Notes: generated from the sequence alone by a model not told the origin. A stretch of 64,000 nt of DNA from Gordionus sp. m RMFG-2023 (GCF_954871325.1 NC_088776.1:21996508-22060507); one strand, 5' to 3'; positions 28,571 through 39,930 are shown, numbered from the stretch's first letter. Made by a program: numbers and translations.

Positions 28571-29572
28571 AAAGTAGTGTTCAATTATTTAAGTTTTAAA
28601 TATTTTTTTAATGTTAAGCCCACCTTATTTAATCCTTACTTACAATGAAAAATAATATCCCTAAAAAAACAAAAGTTTACTTATTTATTTAATTTTATAT
28701 ACTTTTTTATTATTAGGTATATTATGCCCTTCGAGAAAGGCGGGTAATAATATTTTTCCCAATATTTAAATCAGAAATTAAGAATATTTTATGAGGTATG
28801 ATTTACAAATTTACCTCTTTTTCTACTAAATTTTAATCTAATATAAGGTACAAGTTTAATATCCAATATTTAAGAACATTAATTCCCGTCATTCTTGACG
28901 GGCTATCAACTAGTTTCATTATATTTAGCAGTAAACATTTTAGAAATGGTAAATTAATATTAAAAATGTTTTAATTATGAATCTGCGAGCTATTATAAAT
29001 TATGTTAAAAAAAATATTTCCGGCTGCTATGAAGATTAAAGTTTAATTATAATAGTGAAATTTTTTATTATTTTAAGTCATTAATGCAATCATAATATAT
29101 CTCACCTAAATATTTATATTTCGAGTTTTTATCAAATCAAGGCATTATTATATAATTAAAAGCGAATTTATGAATTTTGTTAATAGTACTGCTACTTTCT
29201 ATAAAAAAAACATATTTATATTAGTAAATACTGTTAAAAGATATTAGATAAAAATTTATTGTAAAAAATATAATTCATATAATATTCGTAAAAAAAGTAG
29301 AGATCAAAAGATATCTTAGAAAAAAAGTACGAAAAAATTAATGTAGAAAAAATAATTTTAAAAATATATTTTAAAATATTAGCAATCATAAAATATATCA
29401 GAAAAAAAATACGTAAAAAATAAATATATAAAAATAATTTGAAAAAATATTTAAAAATTAGTGATTAAAAGATATATCAGAAAAAAATACGTAATATAAA
29501 AAAGTCATTCAAAAAAAGAATATTTAAAAATAGCGATCAAAAAATATATTTAAAAAAAAATATAAAAAATTA

Positions 29573-29955
29573 GGTTAGGGTACCTTTTCAGGGGCAATTA
29601 TTTTTGTTATTTTTTAATGTTATTTTTTGTTATTTTTTTATGCGATTTTTTGTTATTTTTTTATGCGATTTTTTTTTATGTAATTTTTTTATGAAAGCTA
29701 TTGTTTTTATGTAATTTTTTTATGATTGGTTCATTTTCTTATTGGTTAATTTTTTATTTAAGATATTTTAAAATTAATATATCTTTTTTATTAAAGATAT
29801 TTTAAAATAATTTTTTCTAAAATTTAAAATTCGTACAATTATTTAAAGGAAGTGATGGGGGCAAATAAGGGGGAAGGCTAGGGGTAAGGGGTAAAATTAT
29901 TAGATTATGTACAATGCGGGTAGGTTTGGGGTAAGATTTTTGGTAGACGAAACTT
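29573..29955. repeat. Merlin long terminal inverted repeat, left outer
   Basis: About 380 bp matching the reverse complement of about 38,350-38,731 (right outer end) and, apart from the outermost 65 bp or so, 31,468-31,768 (inner end of the left Merlin copy). These define an ancestral Merlin of about 2.2-2.3 kb with long terminal repeats. Confidence 0.75.
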
Positions 29956-30050
29956 TCCATTTTTAATTTTTTTTTTGGTATAAATCTTTTTTTGGTTCCC
30001 TTTTTTTTAGTTCCAATATATATTATATAATTCCTTCCATTTTTTTTAAA

Positions 30051-31127
30051 ATGAATATTTTTGAAGTTGGTGTTTATACTCAAAATGATGAGAAAGCTTA
30101 TGATTTTTGTCTAAATAATCAATTTATACCGCCTGGAATACAACATACCTGTTGCAATTCCGTAATGCGGGTTGAAAAAAACAATAAGAGTTTACGATAT
30201 CGATGCAGTAGGTGTCGTAGATCGTATTCAATATGGAAAGGTAATATTAATATATATATATATCATAAATGACGAATTTTTAGATTCCATTTTTGAAGGA
30301 ATTCATGATGTTGGGAAATTTTTAAGACTAGTGTACTTGTACATAAGTACCAATTCTTTAAAAAATATTAAACAAAATTATTTTTAGGCCGTTATAAAAT
30401 TTTAACTGCTTCGAAAGAGTTAGATTATGATAAGAAGGCAATTTCAAGATGGTAATCTAAAGTATAATATGGTTTTTTACTTCACTTATATAGGTTTAAA
30501 AAATTTCGAAAGGTATGTGGATTCCATATAGCCTCGAATCATTCAAAGATCGGGGGGCCTGGCCACGTTATTGAAATTGATGAAACTCATGTATGGAAGC
30601 GTAAATATAACCGTGGTCGGCATTTGACTTCCGAGGCTATATGGATTATTGGTGGTATATGTCGGGAAACAAATGAGATATTTTTAAGTGCCACCACAAC
30701 AAGAGATCAAGATACCACCTATCGTGTGGTTAAAGATAATGTTATGCAAGATTCCACGATAATGACTGACTCGTGGTTAGGGTATGTGAATTTATTTTTT
30801 CAATAAAGCAAAAGTGGTGATAAATGTAAATATATTTATCTTAGATATAATCGGCTAGAAAGTTCAAACTATTTCCACTATCGGATCAACCATTCGCAAA
30901 ATTTTGTTGATCCAAATGACAGATCGATCCACACTCAAAAAGTCGAGAGGCTGTGGCGGGATCTAAAGGCAAATTATAAAAGACATGGGGATCGGGATAA
31001 TATTCATGAATATCTTCTTGAATATAGATATTTTCGAAAATATAGATTATTAAATCGTTTTGATGTTTTTATTCATTTTATTAATGATTGTATAAATTTT
31101 AATAGTATATTTCAATTTAATGAATAA
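30051..31127 (+). CDS. Merlin-family (IS1016-like) DDE transposase, left copy
   Basis: Cuts and pastes its own element; DDE_Tnp_IS1595/ISXO2-like fold. I infer five exons: 30,051-30,240, 30,284-30,346, 30,388-30,451, 30,494-30,781 and 30,845-31,127, separated by GT...AG introns of 43, 41, 42 and 63 nt. Joined, they give 295 residues without a stop, a normal Merlin length. An N-terminal cysteine cluster (C34, C35, C52, C55) resembles the family's zinc ribbon. The catalytic triad is visible: D135 in VIEIDETHVW, D198 in MTDSWLGYNR, E236 in HTQKVERLW. The splice model rests on the frame restoring family-like sequence across every junction. The gene lies between long terminal repeats, with a minisatellite just downstream. 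It looks whole; expression is unknown. Confidence 0.88.
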
Positions 31128-31230
31128 ATTATTTCGATTGTTATGATTAAATTTTATTTATTTTTGGAATCTTCCTTTAATTATAGTGTTATCACTAAAA
31201 AAAATTAAATTCTTTATACAAATTTTAGAA

Positions 31231-31440
31231 AAAATTATTCATATTAAGTTTGTATAGAAGTAATCATATTAAGTTTGTATAGAAGGAATCATATTAAGTT
31301 TATATAGAAGGAATCATATTAAGTTTGTATAGAAGGAATCATATTAAGTTTGTATAGAGGGAATCATATTAAGTTTGTAGAGAAGGAATCGTATTAAGTT
31401 TGTTTAGAAGAAATCATATTAAGTTTGTATAGAAAGAATC
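31231..31440 (+). repeat. 25-bp minisatellite, about 8 copies
   Basis: Unit close to aatcatattaagtttgtata plus gaagg, with small variants, directly downstream of the left transposase gene. The mirror copy is at 36,866-37,063. Confidence 0.9.
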
Positions 31441-32304
31441 AACCAAATAAATTTTAAATAGCGAAGTTTCATCTATCAAAAATTTAACCCCAAACCTACC
31501 CGCATTGTACATAATCTAATAATTTTACCCCTTACCCCTAGCCTTCCCCCTTTGCCCCCATTCACTTCCTTTAAATAATTGTACGAATTTTAAATTTTAG
31601 AAAAAATTATTTTAAAATATCTTAAATAAAAAAAGATATATTAATTTTAAAATATCTTAAATAAAAAATTAACCAATAAGAAAATGAACCAATCATAAAA
31701 AAATAACATAAAAACAATAGTTTTCATAAAAAAATTACATAAAAATATCGCATAAAAAAATAACAAAAAATCCGCAAGGTCTAAAAGTCGAAAGGCTGCA
31801 TGATACGAAAGGCTAAAAAATAATATTGAAAATAAAAATAACAAAGAAAATGATTAATGTGTAATTTGATTGATTTATTGCTTTTTTTACGAGAAAAATA
31901 TTATAATAATATTACATTATAATATATTAAAAAAATGGAAATTTTAAGATCTTTTCAATTTTTTTATTCATTCTTTGAAATAAATTGCGGTTTTAATTTT
32001 ATTAATTTTTAATTTATATTTTTAATTAAATTATATTTATTTATTTAAAAAAAATGGAATATAATATATTAAAAAAATGGAAATTTTAAGATCTTTTCAA
32101 TTTTTTTATTAATTCTTTTGAAATAAATTGTACGATTATAATTTTATTTAATTTCATTAATTTTTAATTTATATTTTTAATTAAATTATTTGGTTATTTT
32201 AAAATAATGGAATTTTTAAAATTATATGATTATTCTATTTAAGTTTTTTTTCAAAACTAAATTGATAGTAAGTATAACGATATTGTGAGTACTGGATTAG
32301 GGAA

Positions 32305-32655
32305 AAGGCTAACATCTTATATGCAATTTTGAATATTTTTATATCATTATACTCAGAATTAAATTTCCTATCTAAATATGCTTTGATGTATTTTTTCACG
32401 TTATTGGTTCAAAAAATAAATTTTAAAAATTTTTTTGTGGTAAAAACGTTGGAAGGGAAAAAGGCTAACATCTTATATGCAATTTTGAATATTTTTATAT
32501 CATTCTACTCAGAATTAAATTTCCTATCCAATTATGCTTAGATGTATTTTTTTACGTTTCCGGTTCAAAAAATAACATTTTTGTCGCGAAAACGTTCGAA
32601 GGGAAAAGGCTAACATCTTAAGTTTAATTCTATAAATTTTTATATCATTGAACTC
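32305..32655 (+). repeat. Short block of the dimeric satellite, left arm
   Basis: Two to three monomers of about 150 bp (blocks ggctaacatcttatatgcaa, cagaattaaatttcctatc, gtcgcgaaaacgttcgaagg) in inverted orientation relative to the long array at 33,455-35,990. Frames across it are not genes. Confidence 0.85.
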
Positions 32656-33454
32656 TCATAACAAACCTACTGTGCGACCAACACTATACATTATGAATTT
32701 TAGCGTTCTTATTTCGGGGAGAGAAAGTTATAATTACCGTATATTCATTTAATTATGAATGTTGGGTAAAAATATGGAGGACAAATAGGCACTTGAAGGG
32801 ATATCCCAAATCATTTATTTCCCCATCTTATTAACCTTTTCAAATATTTTCGTAAAATTCAGGTATTTTAGCCCTGTCATTTTATCCGAAAAAATTTACA
32901 CCTTCTGTTTTAAATCAAATTAACAATAAAAAAATTTGTCAATATATTTGAGTAAGATTTTATTAAGAAAATTAATTTCAATTATTCGAATCGAATGCAA
33001 TGGTAGATTTTATTATTCGTACGAATTCAAACACTATTCGATTCTAATTTATTTGTTTATTATAATTTTTTTTTCTAAATTGTTGAAAATATTATTTACT
33101 TCCATACAAAATCACCGACATAATTATTCTTTCATATTTTTAATTATTATCCGTCTGAAAAAAATGTTTTTTTTATTTATTCTCTTACAATAAAAACTCT
33201 AAATTTATAAACAAAAAAAATAAAACAATAAAACGACTCCCTTAGCATCCTTCCATATTCCTTAACTGGCTTACCTAAAAATTTACTATCCTTATTAATT
33301 ATGGATATTGAAAAATTAATTAATAAGTAAGTAAAATTAATTTTATATTTCATATAATAAATACTATATATAATTTTTTTCGGGGTTTATTTTCTAAATA
33401 CCAAAATTTTCATCATTTCTTTAAGATTATCTAGATGTCCAACAGAGGATAATG
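32656..33454. other. Unpaired centre of the Merlin composite
   Basis: Single-copy AT-rich DNA between the arms. A short + frame at 32,936-33,193 is hydrophobic, low-complexity and unlike any family I know. I do not call a gene. Confidence 0.45.
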
Positions 33455-35990
33455 CCAATGCTATATTGACTAAAATTTCGGTTTATTTTTTGAACCGATA
33501 ACGTAAAAAATTATATCAAAGCATGTTTAGATAGGAAATTTAATTCTGAGTTCAATGATATAAAAATTTATAAAATTAAACTTAAGATGTTAGCCTTTTC
33601 CCTTCGAACGTTTTCGCGACAAAAATGTTATTTTTTGAACCGGAAACGTAAAAAAATACATCTAAGCATAATTGGATAGGAAATTTAATTCTGAGTAGAA
33701 TGATATAAAAATATTCAAAATTGCATATAAGATGTTAGCCTTTTCCCTTCCAACGTTTTTACCACAAAAAAATTTTTAAAATTTATTTTTTGAACCGATA
33801 ACGTAAAAAATTACATCAAAGCATATTTAGATAGGAAATTTAATTCTGAGTTCAATGATATAAAAATTTATAAAATTAAACTTAAGATGTTAGCCTTTTC
33901 CCTTCGAACGTTTTCGCGACAAAAATGTTATTTTTTGAACCGGAAACGTAAAAAAATACATCTAAGCATAATTGGATAGGAAATTTAATTCTGAGTAGAA
34001 TGATATAAAAATATTCAAAATTGCATATAAGATGTTAGCCTTTTCCCTTCCAAAGTTTTTACCACAAAAAAATTTTTAAAATTTATTTTTTGAACCAATA
34101 ACGTGAAAAAATACATCAAAGCATATTTAGATAGGAAATTTAATTCTGAGTTCAATGATATAAAAATTTATAGAATTAAACTAAAGATGTTAGCCTTTTC
34201 CCTTCGAACGTTTTCGCGACAAAAATGTTATCGGAAACGTAAAAAAATATATCTAAGCATAATTGGATAGGAAATTTAATTCTGAGTAGAATGATATAAA
34301 AATATTCAAAATTGCATATAAGATGTTAGCATTTTCCCTTCCAACGTTTTTACCACAAAAAAATTTTTAAAATTTATTTTTTGAACCAATAACGTGAAAA
34401 AATACATCAAAGGATATTTAGATAGGAAATTTAATTCTGAGTTCAATGATATAAAAATTTATAGAATTAAACTAAAGATGTTAGCCTTTTCCCTTCGAAC
34501 GTTTTCGCGACAAAAATGTTATTTTTTGAACCGGAAACGTAAAAAAATACATCTAAGCATAATTGGATAGGAAATTTAATTCTGAGTAGAATGATATAAA
34601 ATAATTCAAAATTGCATATAAGATGTTAGCCTTTTCCCTTCCAACGTTTTTACCACAAAAAATTTTTAAAATTTATTTTTTGAACCGATAACGTAAAAAA
34701 TTACATCAAAGCATATTTAGATAGGAAATTTAATTCTGAGTTCAATGATATAAAAATTTAAAGAATTAAACTAAAGATGTTAGCCTTTTCCCTTCGAACG
34801 TTTTCGCGACAAAAATGTTATTTTTTGAACCGGAAACGTAAAAAAATACATCTAAGCATAATTGGATAGGAAATTTAATTCTGAGTAGAATGATATAAAA
34901 ATATTCAAAATTGCATATAAGATGTTAGCCTTTTCCCTTCCAACGTCTTTACCACAAAAAAATTTTTAAAATTTATTTTTTGAACCGATAACGTAAAAAA
35001 TTACATCAAAGCATATTTAGATAGGAAATTTAATTCTGAGTTCAATGATATAAAAATTTATAAAATTAAACTAAAGATGTTAGCCTTTTCCCTTCGAACG
35101 TTTTCGCGACAAAAATGTTATTTTTTGAACCGGAAACGTAGAAAAATACATCTAAGCATAATTGGATAGGAAATTTAATTCTGAGTAGAATGATATAAAA
35201 ATATTCAAAATTGCATATAAGATGTTAGCCTTTTCCCTTCCAACGTTTTTACCACAAAAAAATTTTAAAATTTATTTTTTGAACCAATAACGTGAAAAAA
35301 CACATCAAAACATATTTAGATAGGAAATTTAATTCTGAGTTCAATGATATAAAAATTTATAGAATTAAACTAAAGATGTTAGCCTTTTCCCTTCGAACGT
35401 TTTCGCGACAAAAATGTTATTTTTTGAACCGGAAACGTAAAAAAATACATCTAAGCAAAATTGGATAGGAAATTTAATTCTGAGTAGAATGATATAAAAA
35501 TATTCAAAATTGCATATAAGATGTTAGCCTTTTCCCTTCCAACGTTTTTACCACAAAAAAATTTTTTAAATTTATTTTTTGAACCGATAACGTAAAAAAA
35601 TACATCAAAGCATATTTAGATAGGAAATTTAATTCTGAGTTCAATGATATAAAAATATTATAAAATTAAACTAAAGATGTTAGCCTTTTCCCTTCGAACG
35701 TTTTCGCGACAAAAATGTTATTTTTTGAACCGGAAACGTAAAAAAATACATCTAAGCATAATTGGATAGGAAATTTAATTCTGAGTAGAATGATATAAAA
35801 ATATTACAAAATTACACTATAAGATGTTAGCCTTTTCCCTTCGAACGTTTTTGCCACAAAAAATTGTTAAATTTATTTTTGAACCGGATAACGTGAAAAA
35901 ATACATCAAAGCATATTTAGATAGGAAATTTAATTCTGAGTAGAATGATATAAAAATATTCAAAATTGCATATAAGATGTTAGCCTTTTC
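33455..35990 (-). repeat. Dimeric satellite, about 300-bp unit, roughly 8 copies
   Basis: Two related monomers of about 150 bp alternate. Type A has gaaccgataacg...gttcaatgatataaaaattta and aaacttaagatgttagcc. Type B has gaaccggaaacg...gtagaatgatataaaaatatt and gcatataagatgttagcc. Starts of type A fall near 33,485, 33,790, 34,090, 34,380, 34,680, 34,980, 35,280, 35,580 and 35,880. The alternation is regular, so the array grew by copying the dimer. It belongs to the right arm and has only a short partner in the left arm. Confidence 0.9.
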
Positions 35991-36629
35991 CCTAATCCAG
36001 TACTCACAATATCGTTATACTTACTATCAATTTAGTTTTGAAAAAAAACTTAAATAGAATATACATATAATTTTAAAAATTCCATTATTTTAAAATAACC
36101 AAATAATTTAATTAAAAATATAAATTAAAAATTAATGAAATTAAATAAAATTATAATCGCAATTTATTTCAAAGAATTAATAAAAAAATTGAAATATTAT
36201 AATCCATTTTTTTAAAATAACCAAATATAATTTAATTAAAAATAAAAATTAAATAAAAATAAAAATAAACCGCAATTTATTTCAAAGAATTAATAAAAAA
36301 ATTGAAAAGATCTTAAAATTTCCATTTTTTTAATATATTATATTCCATTTTTTTTAAATAAATAAATATAATTTAATTAAAAATATAAATTAAAAATTAA
36401 TAAAATTAAATAAAATTAAAACCGTAATTTATTTCAAAGAATTAATAAAAAAATTGAAAAGATCTTAAAATTTCCATTTTTTAAATATATTATAATGTAA
36501 TGTTATTATAATATTTTTCTCGTAAAAAAAGCAATAAATCAATCAAATTACACATTAATCATTTTCTTTGTTATTTTTATTTTCAATATTATTTTTTAGC
36601 CTTTCGTATCATGCAGCCTTTCGACTTAT

Positions 36630-36865
36630 AGACCTACCCCTAATTGTCTGTCTTAATCTCAGAAAAATTCTATTCTAATTTATTCTCTATTTAAAAAATG
36701 ATAATTCGAATCTTTGCCAAGGAAGTCCATGGCTGCAAATAATCAGGCTCGGTGTAACGGGCAACATAATTAGACTCATGTTCAATGCCGGTATGTTTGG
36801 GTTTAATATTTTTATAGATCCTAACGTCGACCCGATTTAAAATTTTTTTAACCCGAAGCTGATTC
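36630..36865 (-). other. Unrelated segment replacing the inner terminal repeat of the right Merlin copy
   Basis: The arms match on both sides of this segment, but here the left arm has a terminal-repeat copy (31,468-31,768) and the right arm has different, GC-richer DNA. The minus strand is open for 61 codons (36,691-36,876) with a non-repetitive, protein-like composition (KPKHTGIEHESNYVARYTEP). I do not recognise it. It could be a captured exon fragment or chance. Confidence 0.4.
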
Positions 36866-37063
36866 TTTCTATACAAACTTAATATGATTTCTTCTAAACA
36901 AACTTAATACGATTCCTTCTATACAAACTTAATATGATTCCCTCTATACAAACTTAATATGATTCCCTCTATACAAACTTAATATGATTCCTTCTATATA
37001 AACTTAATATGATTCCTTCTATACAAACTTAATATGATTACTTCTATACAAACTTAATATGAA
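36866..37063 (-). repeat. 25-bp minisatellite, right arm
   Basis: Inverted copy of the minisatellite at 31,231-31,440, directly downstream of the right transposase gene, with about the same copy number. Confidence 0.9.
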
Positions 37064-37173
37064 TAATTTTTTCTAAAATTTGTATAAAGAATTTAATTTT
37101 TTTTAGTGATAACACTATAATTAAAGGAAGATTCCAAAAATAAATAAAATTTAAGCATAACAATCGAAATAAT

Positions 37174-38252
37174 TTATTCATTAAATTGAAATATACTATT
37201 AAAATTTATACAATCATTAATAAAATGAATAAAAACATCAAAACGATTTAATAATCTATATTTTCGAAAATATCTATATTCAAGAAGATATTCATGAATA
37301 TTAACCCGATCCCCATGTCTTTTATAATTTGCCTTTAGATCCCGCCACAGCCTCTCGACTTTTTGAGTGTGGATCGATCTGTCATTTGGATCAACAAAAT
37401 TTTGCGAATGGTTGATCCGATAGTGGAAATAGTTTGAACTTTCTAGCCGATTATATCTAAGATAAATATATTTACATTTATCACCACTTTTGCTTTATTG
37501 AAAAAATAAATTCACATACCCTAACCACGAGTCAGTCATTATCGTGGAATCTTGCATAACATTATCTTTAACCACACGATAGGTGGTATCTTGATCTCTT
37601 GTTGTGGTGGCACTTAAAAATATCTCATTTGTTTCCCGACATATACCACCAATAATCCATATAGCCTCGGAAGTCAAATGACGACCACGGTTATATTTAC
37701 GCTTCCATACATGAGTTTCATCAATTTCAATAACGTTGCCAGGCCCCCCGATCTTTGAATGATTCGAGGCTATATGGAATCCACATACCTTTCGAAATTT
37801 TTTAAACCTATATAAGTGAAGTAAAAAACCATATTATACTTTAGATTACCATCTTGAAATTGCCTTCTTATCATAATCTAACTCTTTCGAAGCAGTTAAA
37901 ATTTTATAACGGCCTAAAAATAATTTTGTTTAATATTTTTTAAAGAATTGGTACTTATGTACAAGTACACTAGTCTTAAAAATTTCCCAACATCATGAAT
38001 TCCTTCAAAAATGGAATCTAAAAATTCGTCATTTATGATATATATATATATATTAATATTACCTTTCCATATTGAATACGATCTACGACACCTACTGCAT
38101 CGATATCGTAAACTCTTATTGTTTTTTTCAACCCGCATTACGGAATTGCAACAGGTTTGTTGTATTCCAGGCGGTATAAATTGATTATTTAGACAAAAAT
38201 CATAAGCTTTCTCATCATTTTGAGTATAAACACCAACTTCAAAAATATTCAT
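37174..38252 (-). CDS. Merlin-family (IS1016-like) DDE transposase, right copy
   Basis: Inverted near-duplicate of the gene at 30,051-31,127. Inferred exons, in reading order: 38,252-38,063, 38,017-37,955, 37,913-37,850, 37,807-37,520 and 37,456-37,174. Introns are 45, 41, 42 and 63 nt; the first is two bases longer because of an extra TA. The product is again 295 residues with D135, D198 and E236 kept. I see three amino-acid differences from the left copy: H32Q, H130N and D253V. Silent changes are also few, so the copies separated recently or are kept alike by gene conversion within the palindrome. No disabling change was seen. Confidence 0.88.
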
Positions 38253-38348
38253 TTTTAAAAAAATGGAAGGAATTATATAATATATATTGGAACTAAAAAA
38301 AAGGGAACCAAAAAAAGATTTATACCAAAAAAAAAATTAAAAATGGAA

Positions 38349-38731
38349 AGTTTCGTCTACCAAAAATCTTACCCCAAACCTACCCGCATTGTACATAATC
38401 TAATAATTTTACCCCTTACCCCTAGCCTTACCCCTTATTTGCCCTCATCACTTCCTTTAAATAATTGTACGAATTTTAAATTTTAGAAAAAATTATTTTA
38501 AAATATCTTAAATAAAAAAAGATATATTAATTTTAAAATATCTTAAATAAAAAATTAACCAATAAGAAAATGAACCAATCATAAAAAAATTACATAAAAA
38601 CAATAGCTTTCATAAAAAAATTACATAAAAAAAAATCGCATAAAAAAATAACAAAAAATCGCATAAAAAAATAACAAAAAATAACATTAAAAAATAACAA
38701 AAATAATTGCCCCTGAAAAGGTACCCTAACC
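38349..38731. repeat. Merlin long terminal inverted repeat, right outer
   Basis: Reverse complement of 29,573-29,955 with few differences, ending GGTACCCTAACC. Its outer edge meets the roughly 80-bp satellite. Confidence 0.75.
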
Positions 38732-38944
38732 AAAAATAGCAATCAAAAGTTATATCAGAAAAAAAGGACGTTAATAATAAATATATAATAAATCATTTAA
38801 AGAAAATATATTTAAAAAAATTAGCGATCAAAAGATATATCATAAAAATAGTACGTTTTAAATAAATATATAAAAATTCATTTTAGCGATCATAAAAAAA
38901 ATATATTTTTAAAAAAAAATATAAAAAAAATGATTTAAAGAATG

Positions 38945-39550
38945 AAATGAATGGCATATATCGGCAATTGAAAGCTGCAAATATTTGGGCTCCACTATAC
39001 AAACAAACGGCACAATAGAGAAAGAGATAAAGAGTAAAATTAATCAAGGGTGGTTAAAGTGGAGATCTTTATCTGGAGTGCTCTTTGACAAAAGATTTCC
39101 ACACAAATTGAAGGGAAAAATTTACAGTTCCATAGTACAACCAACTATTCTATAAAGTTTGGAAACATGGCCAACCAAAGAATCATACGAGAGAAGTCTA
39201 CAAACTATGGAAATGAGAATGATGAGGATGATTGCTGGAGTAACAAGAAAGAATAAGGTGCGAAGTACAAGAATACTAGGAAGTTTAAAGGTAGCGCATG
39301 TTAAAACTAAGATAATGGTAAACAGACTGGTATGCCCATACAATGAGAAGGCCTATGAACTACATAGGAAATAAGGTTGAGAGTTTGGAAGTGATGGGTA
39401 AACGTAAAAGAGGAAGGCCAAAACTTCAATGGGGCCATAAAGTTAGAGTCAATATGAAGAAGTATAAATTAGATATACGAGATAGTATGAATAAAATAAA
39501 GTGGAGAGAGATATTGAAGGAGCTTACCATTAGAAAAGGTGAAAGCTAAA
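38945..39550 (+). pseudogene. RTE-type LINE, C-terminal tail
   Basis: Encodes the tail of a reverse transcriptase of the RTE type: KYLGSTIQTNGTIEKEIKSK, then NQGWLKWRSLSGVLFDKR, KLKGKIYSSIVQPTIL, EMRMMRMIAGVTRKNKVRST and, in another frame, GKRKRGRPKLQWG. This order (YLGS, W..RS..LCD, LKGK.Y, GRP) is characteristic of the region after the RT domain. There is an in-frame stop after QPTIL (family Tyr) and at least one frameshift before the GRP block. Only the last 200 or so codons remain, consistent with a 5'-truncated insertion. It sits in the satellite of the right arm of the large inverted repeat. Confidence 0.8.
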
Positions 39551-39559
39551 AAGTAAAAA

Positions 39560-39930
39560 AAAAAATTTTTTTTTTAATTAGCGATCAAATATATCAGAAA
39601 AACAATACGTAAAAAAATAAATATATAAAATATATTAAAAAAAATATATTTAAAAAAAATATATTTAAAAAAAATATATTTAAAAAAAATATATTTAAAA
39701 AAAATATATTTAAAAAAAATATATTTAAAAAAAATATATTTAAAAAAAATATATTTAAAAAATAAATATATAAAAAATGATAAAGAGAATATACTTATTA
39801 AAAAAAATTAGCTATCAAAAGATATATCAGAAAAATGTACGTAAAAATAAATATATAAAAAATCATCTTAAAAAAATATTATATCAAAAAAAAACATTAT
39901 ATTATATCTAAAAAATGATGTAAATTAATC
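39560..39930. repeat. AT-rich tandem repeats, including a 15-bp microsatellite-like run
   Basis: Copies of the roughly 80-bp arm satellite (gatcaaa, atatcagaaa, acgtaaaaa) surround about eight perfect copies of atatttaaaaaaaat at 39,640-39,765. Confidence 0.8.

Larger units (their letters stand above)
26879..28913 (+). mobile_element. Non-autonomous Helitron candidate
   Basis: The 5' end is TCTATATATATAATAGCC preceded by A (26,878). The 3' end has the Helitron hallmark: a 7-bp perfect stem CCCGTCA/TGACGGG with a 4-base loop (28,885-28,902), then seven bases and CTAG (28,910-28,913), followed by T (28,914). The unit is thus inserted between A and T without target duplication, as Helitrons do. 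No Rep/helicase frame is present in the 2,035 bp, so it would depend on a helper. The interior holds a partial tandem duplication and a tRNA-like segment. It lies in the loop of the large inverted repeat. Confidence 0.65.
29573..38731. mobile_element. Merlin composite / foldback transposon, 9.2 kb
   Basis: The outer ends are perfect inverted copies beginning GGTTAGGGTACCTTTTCAGG. They are flanked by aaaaatta (29,565-29,572) and aaaaatag (38,732-38,739), an imperfect 8-bp duplication, and both sides continue as the same roughly 80-bp satellite, so the unit was inserted into that array. Each end carries a Merlin transposase gene facing inward, with a 25-bp minisatellite downstream and further matching arm sequence (31,790-32,655 against 35,990-36,625). 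The middle holds a dimeric satellite. The left Merlin copy has its own inverted inner terminal repeat (about 31,468-31,768, lacking the last 65 bp or so). In the right copy this is replaced by unrelated DNA. Either two Merlin copies mobilised the DNA between them, or this is a foldback element whose long inverted repeats include the gene. Confidence 0.8.

Noticed and set aside
29817-30083. Minus-strand frame overlapping the Merlin start
   Set aside because: It lies in the Merlin terminal repeat and runs opposite to the supported transposase; composition is lysine- and proline-biased from A- and G-runs.
31647-31844. Phe/Leu-rich minus frame, 65 aa
   Set aside because: Made of poly-T codons in the Merlin inner terminal repeat.
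32936-33193. Hydrophobic + frame, 85 aa, in the centre of the Merlin composite
   Set aside because: Low-complexity Ile/Phe/Leu composition expected from AT-rich DNA, with no recognisable domain.
29573-38731. Possibility that the Merlin unit is a Polinton/Maverick
   Set aside because: No polymerase, integrase, protease or capsid-like frame; the only genes are IS1016-type transposases.
39122-39343. Minus frame opposite the RTE tail
   Set aside because: Antisense shadow of the LINE tail, which is clearly coded on +.
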